A stretch of DNA of 64,000 nt. Source: Shewanella chilikensis. GTDB taxonomy: Bacteria > Pseudomonadota > Gammaproteobacteria > Enterobacterales > Shewanellaceae. The stretch covers positions 1-64,000 of the forward strand of contig NZ_NIJM01000024.1 in assembly GCF_002836945.1 (NCBI RefSeq), in the 5' to 3' direction. Position numbers and translations under genes: made by a program. The notes under the pieces are model-generated. The model had not been told where the DNA came from. It made no database searches and saw nothing but the letters and a program-made list of their open reading frames with translations. Of this stretch, positions 25,331-35,500 are shown piece by piece (positions within the stretch are counted from its first letter, which is position 1; the number at the start of each line of letters is the position of its first letter).

Positions 25331-27139
25331 TTGCAAACACCTGAGCTGCAGCACTTTTATATTTCGGAAGAGCAGTCTGTCTATCTGCTCAAGGCCGATG
25401 ACGCTCGCAAACACAGAGCCTGGATCCGCCTCTGCCGCCAGCAACTGATCAAGTTGGGCTATGACGATCCGCAACTGATAGGCAAAGGTGCCTATGGTTT
25501 TGTGTTCGCCGGACGAAACCGCCATGGCCAGGAACATGTATTCAAGTTCTCCCGTATTACCCTGCCTCAGCAGGTGCAGGACAGACTGGAAGAAGAAGCC
25601 TTCATGCTGTCTCAGGTCAATCATCCCAATGTGCCGCCACTGATAAAGTTCGACAGAGTCGGGCGCCAGGGGATCTTGGTGATGGCCAGAGCTCAGGGCC
25701 AGGATCTGGATCAACGCTGCCGCCGCCAAGGCGCCTTGCCTGTGGCGGAAATCATGAGCATTGCCAGGCAGTTGGCGGATCTGCTGCAGTATCTGCGCAG
25801 TGGCAGACCCTTGGTACACGGGGATATCAAACCTTCCAACCTGGTTTATGACCCAGAGGAAGATAAGCTGTCTTTGATTGACTGGGGCTCGGCAGTATTT
25901 GCCCAGCGCGATGCCGACAACCGCCCGGTTGGCGGCAATGTGATGGAGTTAATGTCGAGCGATCAGCAGCATACCAACGCCCGCATGGGCGATGTTTACT
26001 TTATCGGCGATGAGCAACTCTCGGGGGCGCTTTCCAGCCCCAGGTTTGATGAACAGGGGGTTGCCGCCACCCTCTATGCGCTGGCGTCCGGCCAGGCCAG
26101 CCGCTTCGGTTCCCAGGTGATCCCGCCCACCAGCATAGGTCTGCCGCTAGAATTGGCCAGGATCCTCGAGGGGATGTTGGGCTCGGATCCTCTCACCCGT
26201 CTCAAGGCCGGCGACTACTTCCTGCGTAGCATGAGATACAGCCAGCATCTTTTACTGCCGCCGCTGCCACAGGAGCTGAATGCCGAGATCCCCGTCTGGG
26301 TACAGAAGCGGGCCCGGGACGTGGAAACCGTCAGCTACAGTTCGCGTAAGTCGTTTCTGCGCAGCCATCATCCGGACGCCGATGCCGAGGCTATTCGCGC
26401 AGAAGATATTCAACTGGAGAAGTACTACCGCAACTTCCTCGCCGGTATGGGAGACACAGAGAAGGGCTTTATCGCTGCCGTCGGCCGCCTAGGGCAGTAT
26501 CCGATTGTGGGTGGCTTGGCGATTCATTGGCAGGAGACAGGCGTCTATATCGACTCCAACCTGGCGCTTTATGATGAAGAGCTCAGGCCGGCATTGATTC
26601 AGGCGGTCAACAACATGGTGACCCTGGCCCGGGGCATTCATCGCATAGGTATCTTCAAGGCCTGTTTCTTCAACGCCAAAGATACCCTGCACCTGGAGCG
26701 CAGCGCCCCTGCAGAGCAGTTCAAGGCCAAAGCAGATCAGCTGCTGCCCTTTGAGGTGGGCGATGTGCCGACACTCGAAGATCAATCCCGGCTGCACTCC
26801 TACTTTGAAGATGGCCGGGATCCGGATGAAAACCTGGAGCTGCCTGCGGAAATCATGACAGAGCTGGGCTGGCTCAACCAGATACACCACACAGGCTGTA
26901 TCATCTTCGAAGCCCTGCCAACCCATATGAAGATCCACAGTTATCTGAGACTGCTCAACCCTAGAAAACAGGCGCAGTTTCGCGCCTGTCTGGACAGGAT
27001 CCTCAGTCATGTCGACAAGATCCAGGGCCAGGGGGTCTCGGGGTTTATGAAGCTACCCTATAAAAATACCCGCAGGTTCGAGCACCTGCAGCGCAAGCCG
27101 GAGCGCTTCTATCCGAGAAACCCCAAGAGCGGTGGTTAG
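25331..27139 (+). CDS. eukaryotic-like protein kinase with unknown C-terminal domain
   Basis: Predicted cytoplasmic kinase of 602 residues. The kinase domain (about 45-330) has the glycine loop IGKGAYGFVFAG, Lys72 in VFKFS, HGDIKPSN with the catalytic Asp165, and DWG in place of DFG (Asp184). About 270 further residues form a C-terminal region I do not recognise. The frame opens at TTG 25298, but TTG 25331 has GGAG seven bases upstream and is preferred; no ATG is available near the start. The 3' end overlaps the facing M16 gene by four bases. Targets are unknown. Confidence 0.75.
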   Translation: MQTPELQHFYISEEQSVYLLKADDARKHRAWIRLCRQQLIKLGYDDPQLIGKGAYGFVFAGRNRHGQEHVFKFSRITLPQQVQDRLEEEAFMLSQVNHPNVPPLIKFDRVGRQGILVMARAQGQDLDQRCRRQGALPVAEIMSIARQLADLLQYLRSGRPLVHGDIKPSNLVYDPEEDKLSLIDWGSAVFAQRDADNRPVGGNVMELMSSDQQHTNARMGDVYFIGDEQLSGALSSPRFDEQGVAATLYALASGQASRFGSQVIPPTSIGLPLELARILEGMLGSDPLTRLKAGDYFLRSMRYSQHLLLPPLPQELNAEIPVWVQKRARDVETVSYSSRKSFLRSHHPDADAEAIRAEDIQLEKYYRNFLAGMGDTEKGFIAAVGRLGQYPIVGGLAIHWQETGVYIDSNLALYDEELRPALIQAVNNMVTLARGIHRIGIFKACFFNAKDTLHLERSAPAEQFKAKADQLLPFEVGDVPTLEDQSRLHSYFEDGRDPDENLELPAEIMTELGWLNQIHHTGCIIFEALPTHMKIHSYLRLLNPRKQAQFRACLDRILSHVDKIQGQGVSGFMKLPYKNTRRFEHLQRKPERFYPRNPKSGG

Positions 27140-29919
27140 TCGCCGTAAGTAGTGGTCACACTCAAGCGGCGCTCATTTTCAAGATACTCACGGGCCACGG
27201 CTTCCAGGGCTTCACTATCCAGTTGCCCCAGCATTTGCCTGCGCTGTTGCCAACTCAGCCAACGGCCCGGTCGGCTCTGGGCCGTTGCCGCCAGATCCAA
27301 CCAGAAACCGTTGCTGGCAGGTGCACTATCCAACCACTGCAACAAGGGCTGGCGCGCCCGCTCCAATAGATCGCTATCTATGCCGCCCTTGGCCTTGACT
27401 CTGGCCTCGACTGCGGCAAAGCCCTGTTCGGCCGCCTTCAGCTTGGCTGCATCTGTGACGGTAAACAGTCCCAGATAACCGTAACCTGTTGGATGCCAAT
27501 CGAAATGATTGAAGGTATAAGGCGAATATCCGGCACCAGCTTTTTCCCTGACCTCTTCATTCAACAAAATGCCCATCACCTGTTCGAGTAACATCAGTTC
27601 ACTGTGGCGTCGAACATCCTGCATGTCGGTTGTCGGCCACAGCCAGGCCAATGCCGCCGAGTTCTCGGCGCCTCTATGGAAAATCTGTCTCTGAGCCGGC
27701 ACCTTGGGAAATACCGGCCGCTCGAAGGCCGGGGCCTTGGCAGGATGCCGCTTGATGGCACCGAATGTCTCGGCAACCGCTTTTATCCCCTGAGCCTCAT
27801 CGAAATCACCTACCAGCGCGATTTCCAGCATTCCCTTATCCAGTGCCGATGCCAACACCTTGGCAATTTCAGAAAAGTCCCGCTGCAATACCTGTTCTTC
27901 CCGGCCGTAACCATAACGGTGATCGCCTGGGTGCAGGAGTCCACTCAAACCATCCCAGAAAGCGCTATTCGGGTTGGCATTACGGCTCTGGCTCTCTGCC
28001 TTGACTTGTTGCCGAAAGAGGGTAATGGCTTCCTGGCGCCAGCCCGGTGCGGTTAAAAAGGCGGCCTGTAACCCCAGCTGGGTTCTGAGTTCAGCGGCAT
28101 TGGTATGGGTGACGCCGCCAAAGCCTTCAGTACTGACTCCTATATTTGCCGAAATGTCCTGCCCGGCAAAGATATCCGCCAACTGTTGCCAGGAGTGCTG
28201 CTCAAGCCCGCCGAGCAGAAAGGCGCTGTTAAATAGGGTGCCCAAACCCTCTTGGCGCGGAAATGGCAAATCACCGAATCCCAATGACAAGCTGACGGCC
28301 ACATTGCTCTGCTCAAATTCGGTAGGCTTGAGGTTGAGCAGAGTCCCATTGGCAAAACGCAACTGGCGTATTCCGGTATCGGGATCCCTGTTGTCGGCGA
28401 CAATTTTGCCCGGTTCCCCAAAGCTTTGATAAGCAAACTCGCTGGCTTTTGTGCTTGTATAGGGGGCAACGGGCTGCAGCTGACTCTGCTCATATGCCTT
28501 CAGCAATTGTGTTTCTACATCGACGGGGATCTTGGCAGCGGAGAGATAGATACCGGGTTGCCCCTGCCAAAGCTCTGCCAATGTCTGTTGGATAAGAGCC
28601 GGGGTAATCTGCGGCGCCAAGGCCTCAAAAATGGCCAGTTGATCTGAGGGGGCCAACATCAGCATGTCGTTGGCATCTAATGATACCAAGACTTCTGCCA
28701 AGTCGAAGCTATGAATGGTATTGCTACCGGCCAGATTGCGCTGGTAGTGCTTGTGTTCGCTCTTCAGCGCTTGCTGCAGCTCGTCGCTGCTAAAGCCGTA
28801 TTGTAGGGCCTGACGTATAGTCTGCTCCAGCAGAGCCACGGCTTGCGGCCAGTTGTCTTCCTGGGTCTCCAGCGCCAGTTCCACCCTTACCGCAGTGCCA
28901 AACTCTGTGCCCAACTCAACAGAAGCATGGCTTACACCTTCCTCGGCAAACAGGTGTGACTGCAATCTCTGATAGAGCATACTCCCCAGCAGCGACTCGA
29001 GTATCATCTGTTGACGGAGCTCAATACTGTCAGGCTTTGGTGTTCTGGGAGTCAGTACCCCCAGAGAGACTTGAGTCGACAAACGAGGATTGAAGAAAGC
29101 GTCCGCCTGAGGCTGCTTTCTGACCACAGGCGGTGAAAGCTTCACCCGTGCCGGGGCAACCGCCTGAGGGTGCGGCTTCCAATCGGCAAACAACTGCTTG
29201 ATTTGAGCCTCGGTACGGGCGATATCAAAGTCGCCTACCAGGATCAGTGTTGTTCGCTCAGGAGTATAGAAACGCTGGTATAAAGAGCGCAACTTGGCTA
29301 CATCTGCAGCCTTGATGATATCAGCCTCACCGATAGGTAAACGTCTTGGCAGCAGGCTCGATGGATACCAAAAGTGCAGCTGATTACGATAATTTTCAAA
29401 CTCAGCCGACTGATGCTCCTTGAGCTCGGCCAACACCACGGCTTTTTCCTGGGCAAGTGCCTTGGGATCCAGAGTGAGTCTGTCGGCAATCTCCCGCATC
29501 AGCATCAGCCCGGTATCCAACTTCTGCTCATCCCCTTGGGTGATGTTGAACTCATAGACCGTCTGTTCGAAATCAGTCACTGCATTGGTATCGGCGCCAA
29601 AACTTAAACCAAGACGTTGCAATCTTGGGATCATATCCCCTTCCGGGACAGCTGCCGAGCCTTTGAACGCCATATGCTCCAGCAAGTGCATCAGCCCCTG
29701 CTCATTTTCCGCCTCAAGCAGTGAGCCGGAGGCGATCCGCATCCGCATCACTATGGCGTTGGCCGGCGTCTTATTGTCCACCAATTGATATTTAAGACCA
29801 TTGTCCAGTTGGCCCTGATGAATGCGAGGGCTAACGCTTAGCCCTTCGGCCTTGGCAACGAAGCAGAACAGCAGCAACAAGCTGCCGAGCCAGGCTCTGA
29901 GAAACAGGATTTTTGGCAT
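27136..29919 (-). CDS. M16-family (pitrilysin-type) zinc peptidase, exported
   Basis: Periplasmic or membrane-associated metallopeptidase of 927 residues. Residues 1-25 are a signal sequence (LLLLFCFVAKA). The N-terminal M16 domain has the inverted zinc motif HLLEH (His78, Glu81, His82) and a downstream Glu in QEKAVVLAELKEHQ, so it is catalytically intact. The second half is an inactive-type M16 repeat. The start is ATG 29919 behind GAGGG; an in-frame ATG at 30000 would run through a terminator hairpin and is unlikely. Expression appears to depend on reading through the terminator at 29933-29972. Confidence 0.88.
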   Translation of the reverse strand: MPKILFLRAWLGSLLLLFCFVAKAEGLSVSPRIHQGQLDNGLKYQLVDNKTPANAIVMRMRIASGSLLEAENEQGLMHLLEHMAFKGSAAVPEGDMIPRLQRLGLSFGADTNAVTDFEQTVYEFNITQGDEQKLDTGLMLMREIADRLTLDPKALAQEKAVVLAELKEHQSAEFENYRNQLHFWYPSSLLPRRLPIGEADIIKAADVAKLRSLYQRFYTPERTTLILVGDFDIARTEAQIKQLFADWKPHPQAVAPARVKLSPPVVRKQPQADAFFNPRLSTQVSLGVLTPRTPKPDSIELRQQMILESLLGSMLYQRLQSHLFAEEGVSHASVELGTEFGTAVRVELALETQEDNWPQAVALLEQTIRQALQYGFSSDELQQALKSEHKHYQRNLAGSNTIHSFDLAEVLVSLDANDMLMLAPSDQLAIFEALAPQITPALIQQTLAELWQGQPGIYLSAAKIPVDVETQLLKAYEQSQLQPVAPYTSTKASEFAYQSFGEPGKIVADNRDPDTGIRQLRFANGTLLNLKPTEFEQSNVAVSLSLGFGDLPFPRQEGLGTLFNSAFLLGGLEQHSWQQLADIFAGQDISANIGVSTEGFGGVTHTNAAELRTQLGLQAAFLTAPGWRQEAITLFRQQVKAESQSRNANPNSAFWDGLSGLLHPGDHRYGYGREEQVLQRDFSEIAKVLASALDKGMLEIALVGDFDEAQGIKAVAETFGAIKRHPAKAPAFERPVFPKVPAQRQIFHRGAENSAALAWLWPTTDMQDVRRHSELMLLEQVMGILLNEEVREKAGAGYSPYTFNHFDWHPTGYGYLGLFTVTDAAKLKAAEQGFAAVEARVKAKGGIDSDLLERARQPLLQWLDSAPASNGFWLDLAATAQSRPGRWLSWQQRRQMLGQLDSEALEAVAREYLENERRLSVTTTYGD

Positions 29920-29932
29920 AACGAATTCCCTC

Positions 29933-29972
29933 AAAAAAACAGAGGTTCGGTGCAAAAGGGCCCGAACCTCTG
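29933..29972 (-). terminator. intrinsic terminator in the leader of the M16 peptidase gene (candidate attenuator)
   Basis: An 11-bp perfect GC-rich stem (29940-29950 with 29962-29972) is followed on the minus strand by seven T residues (29939-29933). The T-run ends 13 bases before the ATG at 29919 and adjoins its ribosome-binding site. With the promoter at 29989-30017 it lies wholly within the leader. It also would end transcripts of the metalloprotease gene upstream. Confidence 0.75.
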
Positions 29973-29988
29973 GAACATGAAAGATGCC

Positions 29989-30017
29989 AATATAAGACAA
30001 GAAATTAATTGTGTCAC
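29989..30017 (-). promoter_or_regulatory. sigma-70-type promoter of the M16 peptidase gene
   Basis: On the minus strand GTGACA (30012-30017) and TATATT (29989-29994) are exactly 17 bases apart, each matching five of six consensus bases. The start would be near 29982, immediately upstream of the terminator hairpin at 29940-29972. Confidence 0.6.
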
Positions 30018-30039
30018 ATAATCAATACCTTACAACGTA

Positions 30040-32445
30040 CTAAATCGGTGAGCCCGGTGGCATTTTCGCAGGCTTGCTGATCACTCTGCCCCCGGCTTGT
30101 TTCAGTGCCTGTTCAAGCACTGTTTGCAGTTGTCCATAGTGGGCAGCCTTGTAACCTGAACTTCTTTTTTCTTTTCTGGGCAACTGCTTAAGCAGATAAT
30201 CCAGCTTCATCCTCAACATGGCTTTGACTTCCGGGGCGCTGGCGTCACTCTCCAGACTCTGCAACATACCGTCCAAAACTACCGCATTTACCCTCATCGC
30301 AATACTGGTCTGATCTCCCGAAGGCAGTGATTTCAGCAGTGTCTTAGCCAGCAATCTATCCAGCAAATCCTCTACCGACAACTGCTCTGTGTCTCTGGCA
30401 AAGGCCTGATCCACTCGATTGAGCCGCTCAGGGTTCAACAGCGTCGACACTGTGTGACGACTGAGCACTTCTGCCATGGCCAATTGATCCACGGCAACCC
30501 CCAAAGATGAGTCGAAACTCTCGCGGCTACGGTAATAGTTGCCAGCCTTGGGCACCAGTTGCTCCAAAAGCTCAGTTGGCAGATATAGCTCTCTGGGATC
30601 CAGAGTCGCCAGCACAGTCTCCAATGCCCGCTTCTGCAATTCCGGTGCAATAAAGTGCCAGTTACCGCTACCGGCATCAGCCAGGTAATTGTAGTCAATG
30701 CCGCCAACAAACTTGGCCGCGGCGCTGATCTGGTAGCGATTCAACAGATAGATGGGCACCAGGGCATCACTGAGTTCGCCCAAGGGTTGCTCCGGCAACA
30801 GCGCCTTGGCGGAGAAGGTCTCCAGCGCCTGGCGCCTGACCAGCTGCATTCTTGCCAACTCCTTAACCGGATCCTCGCCTCTGTCCCAAAGGCTGGCATA
30901 GGCATGGGCGGCTGAAGTCGCCCTCGAATCACCCTCGCCTATGTATCTCAGCCCCTGCTGCTGCACCTCTTTGAGCAGCGACTTGAGCGCGGCCTGGGTT
31001 TGGGCTTCATCACCAAAGTCACCATAACCGTACTTGATGGCAAACTTATCCCAGGCCCCCAGCCCTTCGGCGTAAGGCTGGCTGATATCCACCCGCTTGC
31101 CATCGAGGCGCACATAGGGATGGGGGTAATCCATCACAGAAGCGTTGTTATTGGTGGAAGCAGCAAAGTTATGATCCAGCCCCAGGGTATGACCGATTTC
31201 ATGAGCCGATAACTGGCGAATACGCGCCAGAGACAAGGCCATGGCGGCTTCATCGGCCGCTTGCCTGTCTTCCCAACCTGCGGTAAGGCCACGGGCAATC
31301 AGGTGATCCTGACGTACCCGCAGACTTCCCAGAGTGACCTGGCCCTTGATGATTTCACCACTGCGGGGATCTGTCACTGCTGCACCATAGGACCAGCCAC
31401 GGCTGGCCCTGTGCACCCACTGGATCACGTTGTAGCGCACATCCTGAGGGTCGGCGCCTTCCGGCAATAGCTCCAACTTGAAGCCGTTGATAAACCCCGC
31501 CTCATTGAAAGCCTGCTCCCACCAGCGGCCGCCTTCGAGCAAGGCACCGCGGATAGGCTCGGGGACACCGGGATCCAGATAATAGGTAATGGGCTCAACC
31601 ACTTCGCTTGGCTCAGGGCCAGGATTAACCTTCTGCAGCCGGTGGCGCAGCAAGAAGCGCTGGTTGATATCCTGATCTATGGCGGTGGCATAGTCCTTGT
31701 ATTCATCGGACAGATAACCACTCATGGGGTGATAGAGGCGCGCCTGATAACCCGGCTCGGGCAAGGCGATAAAGGAGTAGCGCAGTCTCAGAGACAGGGC
31801 CTGGCCATCCGGGGTCACCTCGGCGACTCTGGCGCCGGCCTTATCACTGGCGAAAGTCAGCTGCACATCCACATCCGAGTTACGCTCGAACGACTTGACC
31901 GAGGCTGGCAACACCACAGAGCGGCTGGTGTCCAGACGATAATGCCCTTGGCCCCTGGCCGCCAACTGTTGGCTGATGCCGTGCAGGTCCTGCAACATCA
32001 AGTCGTTGACCGGCACCAGCAGACGTTTTCCCGGCAGGAGTTTGCCGCGCCAGAGCACTGATTCGGCAAAGGCTTCATGCACGGCTCTTTGCTCGGCTTG
32101 GTCGTCGGTATCGGCGCGAAAACGGGTATTGAGCTGTTTGAGCAGAATATAGGGGCCCTGGCGCTCAAACTGCACCATGCGGGTATACCCAAGTTGCCCA
32201 CGGTCGAGCCCAATGTCATTGGATCCGGCGCCGTGGGGCAAGCTGGAGAGCAGCAACATAGGCTGGTTGAGTTTGCTCGGTTCCAGATACAGCTGCCCGG
32301 CTTTGGCATCATAAAAGAGATTGATAAAACCTTCGGCCTGAGTGCTTTCGCTGATGACGTCGGCGGCCTCCCTCTCCTGTGCCGCCTGCGCCAATCCGGG
32401 TACCGCGATCAGCGCCAACAACAAGGTCCAACTTTGAGGTTTCAT
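30040..32445 (-). CDS. secreted zinc-dependent metalloprotease (DUF5117/DUF4953 type)
   Basis: Exported metalloprotease of 801 residues. Residues 1-21 are a signal peptide ending AQA. The metzincin zinc signature HEIGHTLGLDH starts at His415, with catalytic Glu416, zinc ligands His415, His419 and His425, and DHNFAAS following. The large N-terminal region (FINLFYDAKAGQLYLE...) fits DUF5117, and the domain around the active site fits DUF4953. It is the gene upstream of the M16 peptidase on the same strand, separated from it by a promoter and terminator, so the two extracytoplasmic peptidases are neighbours but probably separately controlled. Confidence 0.85.
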   Translation of the reverse strand: MKPQSWTLLLALIAVPGLAQAAQEREAADVISESTQAEGFINLFYDAKAGQLYLEPSKLNQPMLLLSSLPHGAGSNDIGLDRGQLGYTRMVQFERQGPYILLKQLNTRFRADTDDQAEQRAVHEAFAESVLWRGKLLPGKRLLVPVNDLMLQDLHGISQQLAARGQGHYRLDTSRSVVLPASVKSFERNSDVDVQLTFASDKAGARVAEVTPDGQALSLRLRYSFIALPEPGYQARLYHPMSGYLSDEYKDYATAIDQDINQRFLLRHRLQKVNPGPEPSEVVEPITYYLDPGVPEPIRGALLEGGRWWEQAFNEAGFINGFKLELLPEGADPQDVRYNVIQWVHRASRGWSYGAAVTDPRSGEIIKGQVTLGSLRVRQDHLIARGLTAGWEDRQAADEAAMALSLARIRQLSAHEIGHTLGLDHNFAASTNNNASVMDYPHPYVRLDGKRVDISQPYAEGLGAWDKFAIKYGYGDFGDEAQTQAALKSLLKEVQQQGLRYIGEGDSRATSAAHAYASLWDRGEDPVKELARMQLVRRQALETFSAKALLPEQPLGELSDALVPIYLLNRYQISAAAKFVGGIDYNYLADAGSGNWHFIAPELQKRALETVLATLDPRELYLPTELLEQLVPKAGNYYRSRESFDSSLGVAVDQLAMAEVLSRHTVSTLLNPERLNRVDQAFARDTEQLSVEDLLDRLLAKTLLKSLPSGDQTSIAMRVNAVVLDGMLQSLESDASAPEVKAMLRMKLDYLLKQLPRKEKRSSGYKAAHYGQLQTVLEQALKQAGGRVISKPAKMPPGSPI

Positions 32446-32505
32446 CCCATCTCCTGATTGTTATCTGTAAGTTGCCATTCAAGTTAAGGGATCGGCCGGT
32501 TTATC

Positions 32506-35500
32506 TCAAGTCCTGCCCACCCATTCACTCAAGGTATCAAAGAGTTCATTGAGCATAATAGGCTTGGTGATATGAGCGTTCATTCCCGCCGCCAGGCTCT
32601 TCTCACGATCGCCTGACATGGCATGGGCCGTCATGGCGATAATCGGCAAGGTCTCCCTGTCGTATTTCTTGCGCAGTTCCCGGGTCGCCGTCAGGCCATC
32701 CATCACAGGCATCTGAATATCCATCAATACCGCATCGTATTGGCGCTGCTCCACCATATCGAGGGCAATTTGACCATTGTCGGCCAGATCTACCTCATAA
32801 CCGGCGCTGCGCAGCAGTTCGGAGGCCACCTGCTGGTTGATCAGGTTGTCTTCCACCAGCAGTACCAGGCCTTTATGACCACCGCTCTGGTTGTCGGTAA
32901 TTTCAGCCACAGTCGCCGAATGAGGTTTCTCGGCAAAGGCTGAGATTATCTCATCAAACAGAGTCGAGGCCTTGAAGGGCTTTTGCAGCAGCGCAAACAC
33001 ATTGGCATCTTCCACTTCCTGGGCCAATGGACCGGCGGCATAGGCCGTCATCATGATCACCACGGGGCGCTTGCTTATTCTGCCATTGGCCACCATTTCA
33101 TCCAGGGTACGGATCACCTCACGGCCATCCATTTCCGGCATCATCCAGTCGATTAGCAGTAGGTCGGTTTCCTGTTTTTCCAACTTATAAAGGGCTTCGG
33201 CACCGCTGGCAGCAGTGTCCACCTCGAAGTGGAAATCGCGCATCAGGGTCGAATATATCTGCAGCGCCGTAGAGTTATCGTCCACCACCAGCGCCCGCAG
33301 GCTGTTGAGTTGCTCCGGCATCACCAGAGGTTCAATCTTGGCCTCTTCGGCGATTTCAAAGCTGATGGTAAAGCTGAATACACTGCCGACACCCGGCTCA
33401 CTCTGCACCTGCATCTTGCCGCCCATCATGGACACCAGATGCTTGCTGATGGACAAGCCAAGGCCGGTGCCACCATATTTACGGGTGGTGGAACCATCCG
33501 CCTGGGCAAAGGCATCAAACAGTATCTCCTGCTGCTCCTTGCTGATCCCTATGCCTGTGTCGCGAACCCAGAATTTGAGGGTTATACGATGATCGCGTTC
33601 GCCGACATCTTCACAGCCGAGTTCAATCTCCCCTTCAGAGGTAAACTTGACCGCGTTGGACAAGAGATTCACCAGCACCTGGCCGAGACGCAGCGGATCA
33701 CCCTTGAGCATAAGTCCGGCGGTCACAGGGGCATACAGTAACAGCTCAACCCCTTTCTCCTGCGCCTTGAGTGAGTTGATATCCAAGGCGTGCTCCAGCA
33801 CCTTGTCCAACGGGAAGGAGACCCGCTCCAGCTCCAGCTTCCCGGCTTCAATCTTGGAGAAGTCGAGAATGTCATTGATGATCCGCAGCAATGATTGGGC
33901 CGAGAAGCCGGCCTTCTCCAGATAATCTTTCTGCTGCACCGTCAGGTTGGTGCGCTGCGCCAGTTGCAGCATGCCTATGATGGCATTCATCGGCGTGCGG
34001 ATCTCATGGCTCATATTGGCCAAGAATTCACTCTTGTAGAGGTTGGCCAGTTCGGCATCTTTCTTGGCCTCCAGCAAGGCCACCTCGTTGCTCTTGCTGC
34101 GGGTAATGTCCTTGTGGGTACCCAGCATACGCCTGGGCTCATTGTTGGCGGTAAATTCCACCACCCGGCCACGGGACAGCACCCAGTGATACTGCCCGCT
34201 CTTGCCGCGCATTCGGAACTCTATCTCATAGGCGCCTATGGGATCGGCCAGATACTGCTCGCGATACTCTTCAACCCGGATCCTGTCGTCCGGATGGATC
34301 AGCTCGTCTATGGTCGACAGCAGCGCCGGAAACTCATTGGTCTTGTAGCCCAGCATGGTGTAGTAGGCCGGGTTGCAGATGATCTGCTCCGAATCCAGAT
34401 ACCAGTCCCACAGGCCATCTTCCACCGCATCCATCGCCAGGTGATAACGTTCTTCCGACAAACGCAACTGCTCGGCGGCTTCATATTCGCGGGTCACATC
34501 ACGCCAAACGGCAATCAAGCCCAGCATCTCGCCGCGGCGGTTATAAAACGGCAGCTTGAGGGTATCGAGCAGCACGGGCTTGCCCGCCAGCTCGACCTTT
34601 TCCTGATAGCGCAGCGGCGCCCTGTCCTTGAGCACCTGTTCATCCTCGGCGCGAATTCTGGCGGCCTGCTCCGGGGTGGTCAAAGTATCTGAATTCAGGC
34701 CGATCATCTCGGCCTCGGTATAGCCAAGTACCCGCTCGGCTGACTTGTTGCAGCCGAGGTACTTGCCTTCTTTGTCTTTGAAGACAATGGCTTCAGGAAT
34801 CGAGTCCAACAAAGAGCGCAGCAGGGCGTATTCCCGCTCCCGCTTTTCTGTGGTTTCCTTCAGCCGCTCGGTGCGCCGGGCCACCAGTTTATCCAGCCGC
34901 TTGTTCTGCTCTGCCAGGTGACGGGTATATTGCTGGTTTTCTTCAAAAATGCGGCTGACCAACTGGAACCAGGGCTCCCAGCCCTGGGTGATCTTCGCCG
35001 GCGGCCGGATCGGCTCACGGGAACAGTCTTCCAGGTGTGACAGCAAGCGCGAGGCCGGGCTGACGAAAGAGCGGCGAGTCTGCCAGTGCACTATGGTCAC
35101 CAGCACAGACAAGGCCAGTACCACTAAAATAAAGCTCAGCTGCAGCTTCTCGAACGAGTCCAGAAACAGATCGTCAACATCCTGCAGATAGAGCAAGCGC
35201 CAAGGGGCGTTGTGCAGCGCCACTGAGTGGATGTAATAGCCGTTACGGATCATCCCCTCGTGGGCATCGAACAGCTCGGACTCAGGCAATGAATGCAGCT
35301 CGGATGGGATCCGCTGACTGATGTGGTAGACCCGGTTAATGCTGGAGGTATCAAAATCGCTGTGGGAAAGAATATTATTGCCCTGATCCAGCAAAATCAC
35401 AGTGCCCGGCATTTTGAAATAGAGACGTATCTGTTTGGCGAGCGATGCCAGTGTCATATCCAGATTAATTGAGCCGATAAACTCATCTTCGAGATAGATG

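Noticed and set aside
29936-29978. Phe-containing 15-codon frame as a pheA-type leader peptide of the M16 gene
   Set aside because: No ribosome-binding sequence precedes it, the two final Phe codons come from the terminator T-run, and a link of a peptidase to phenylalanine is not established. The hairpin itself is kept.
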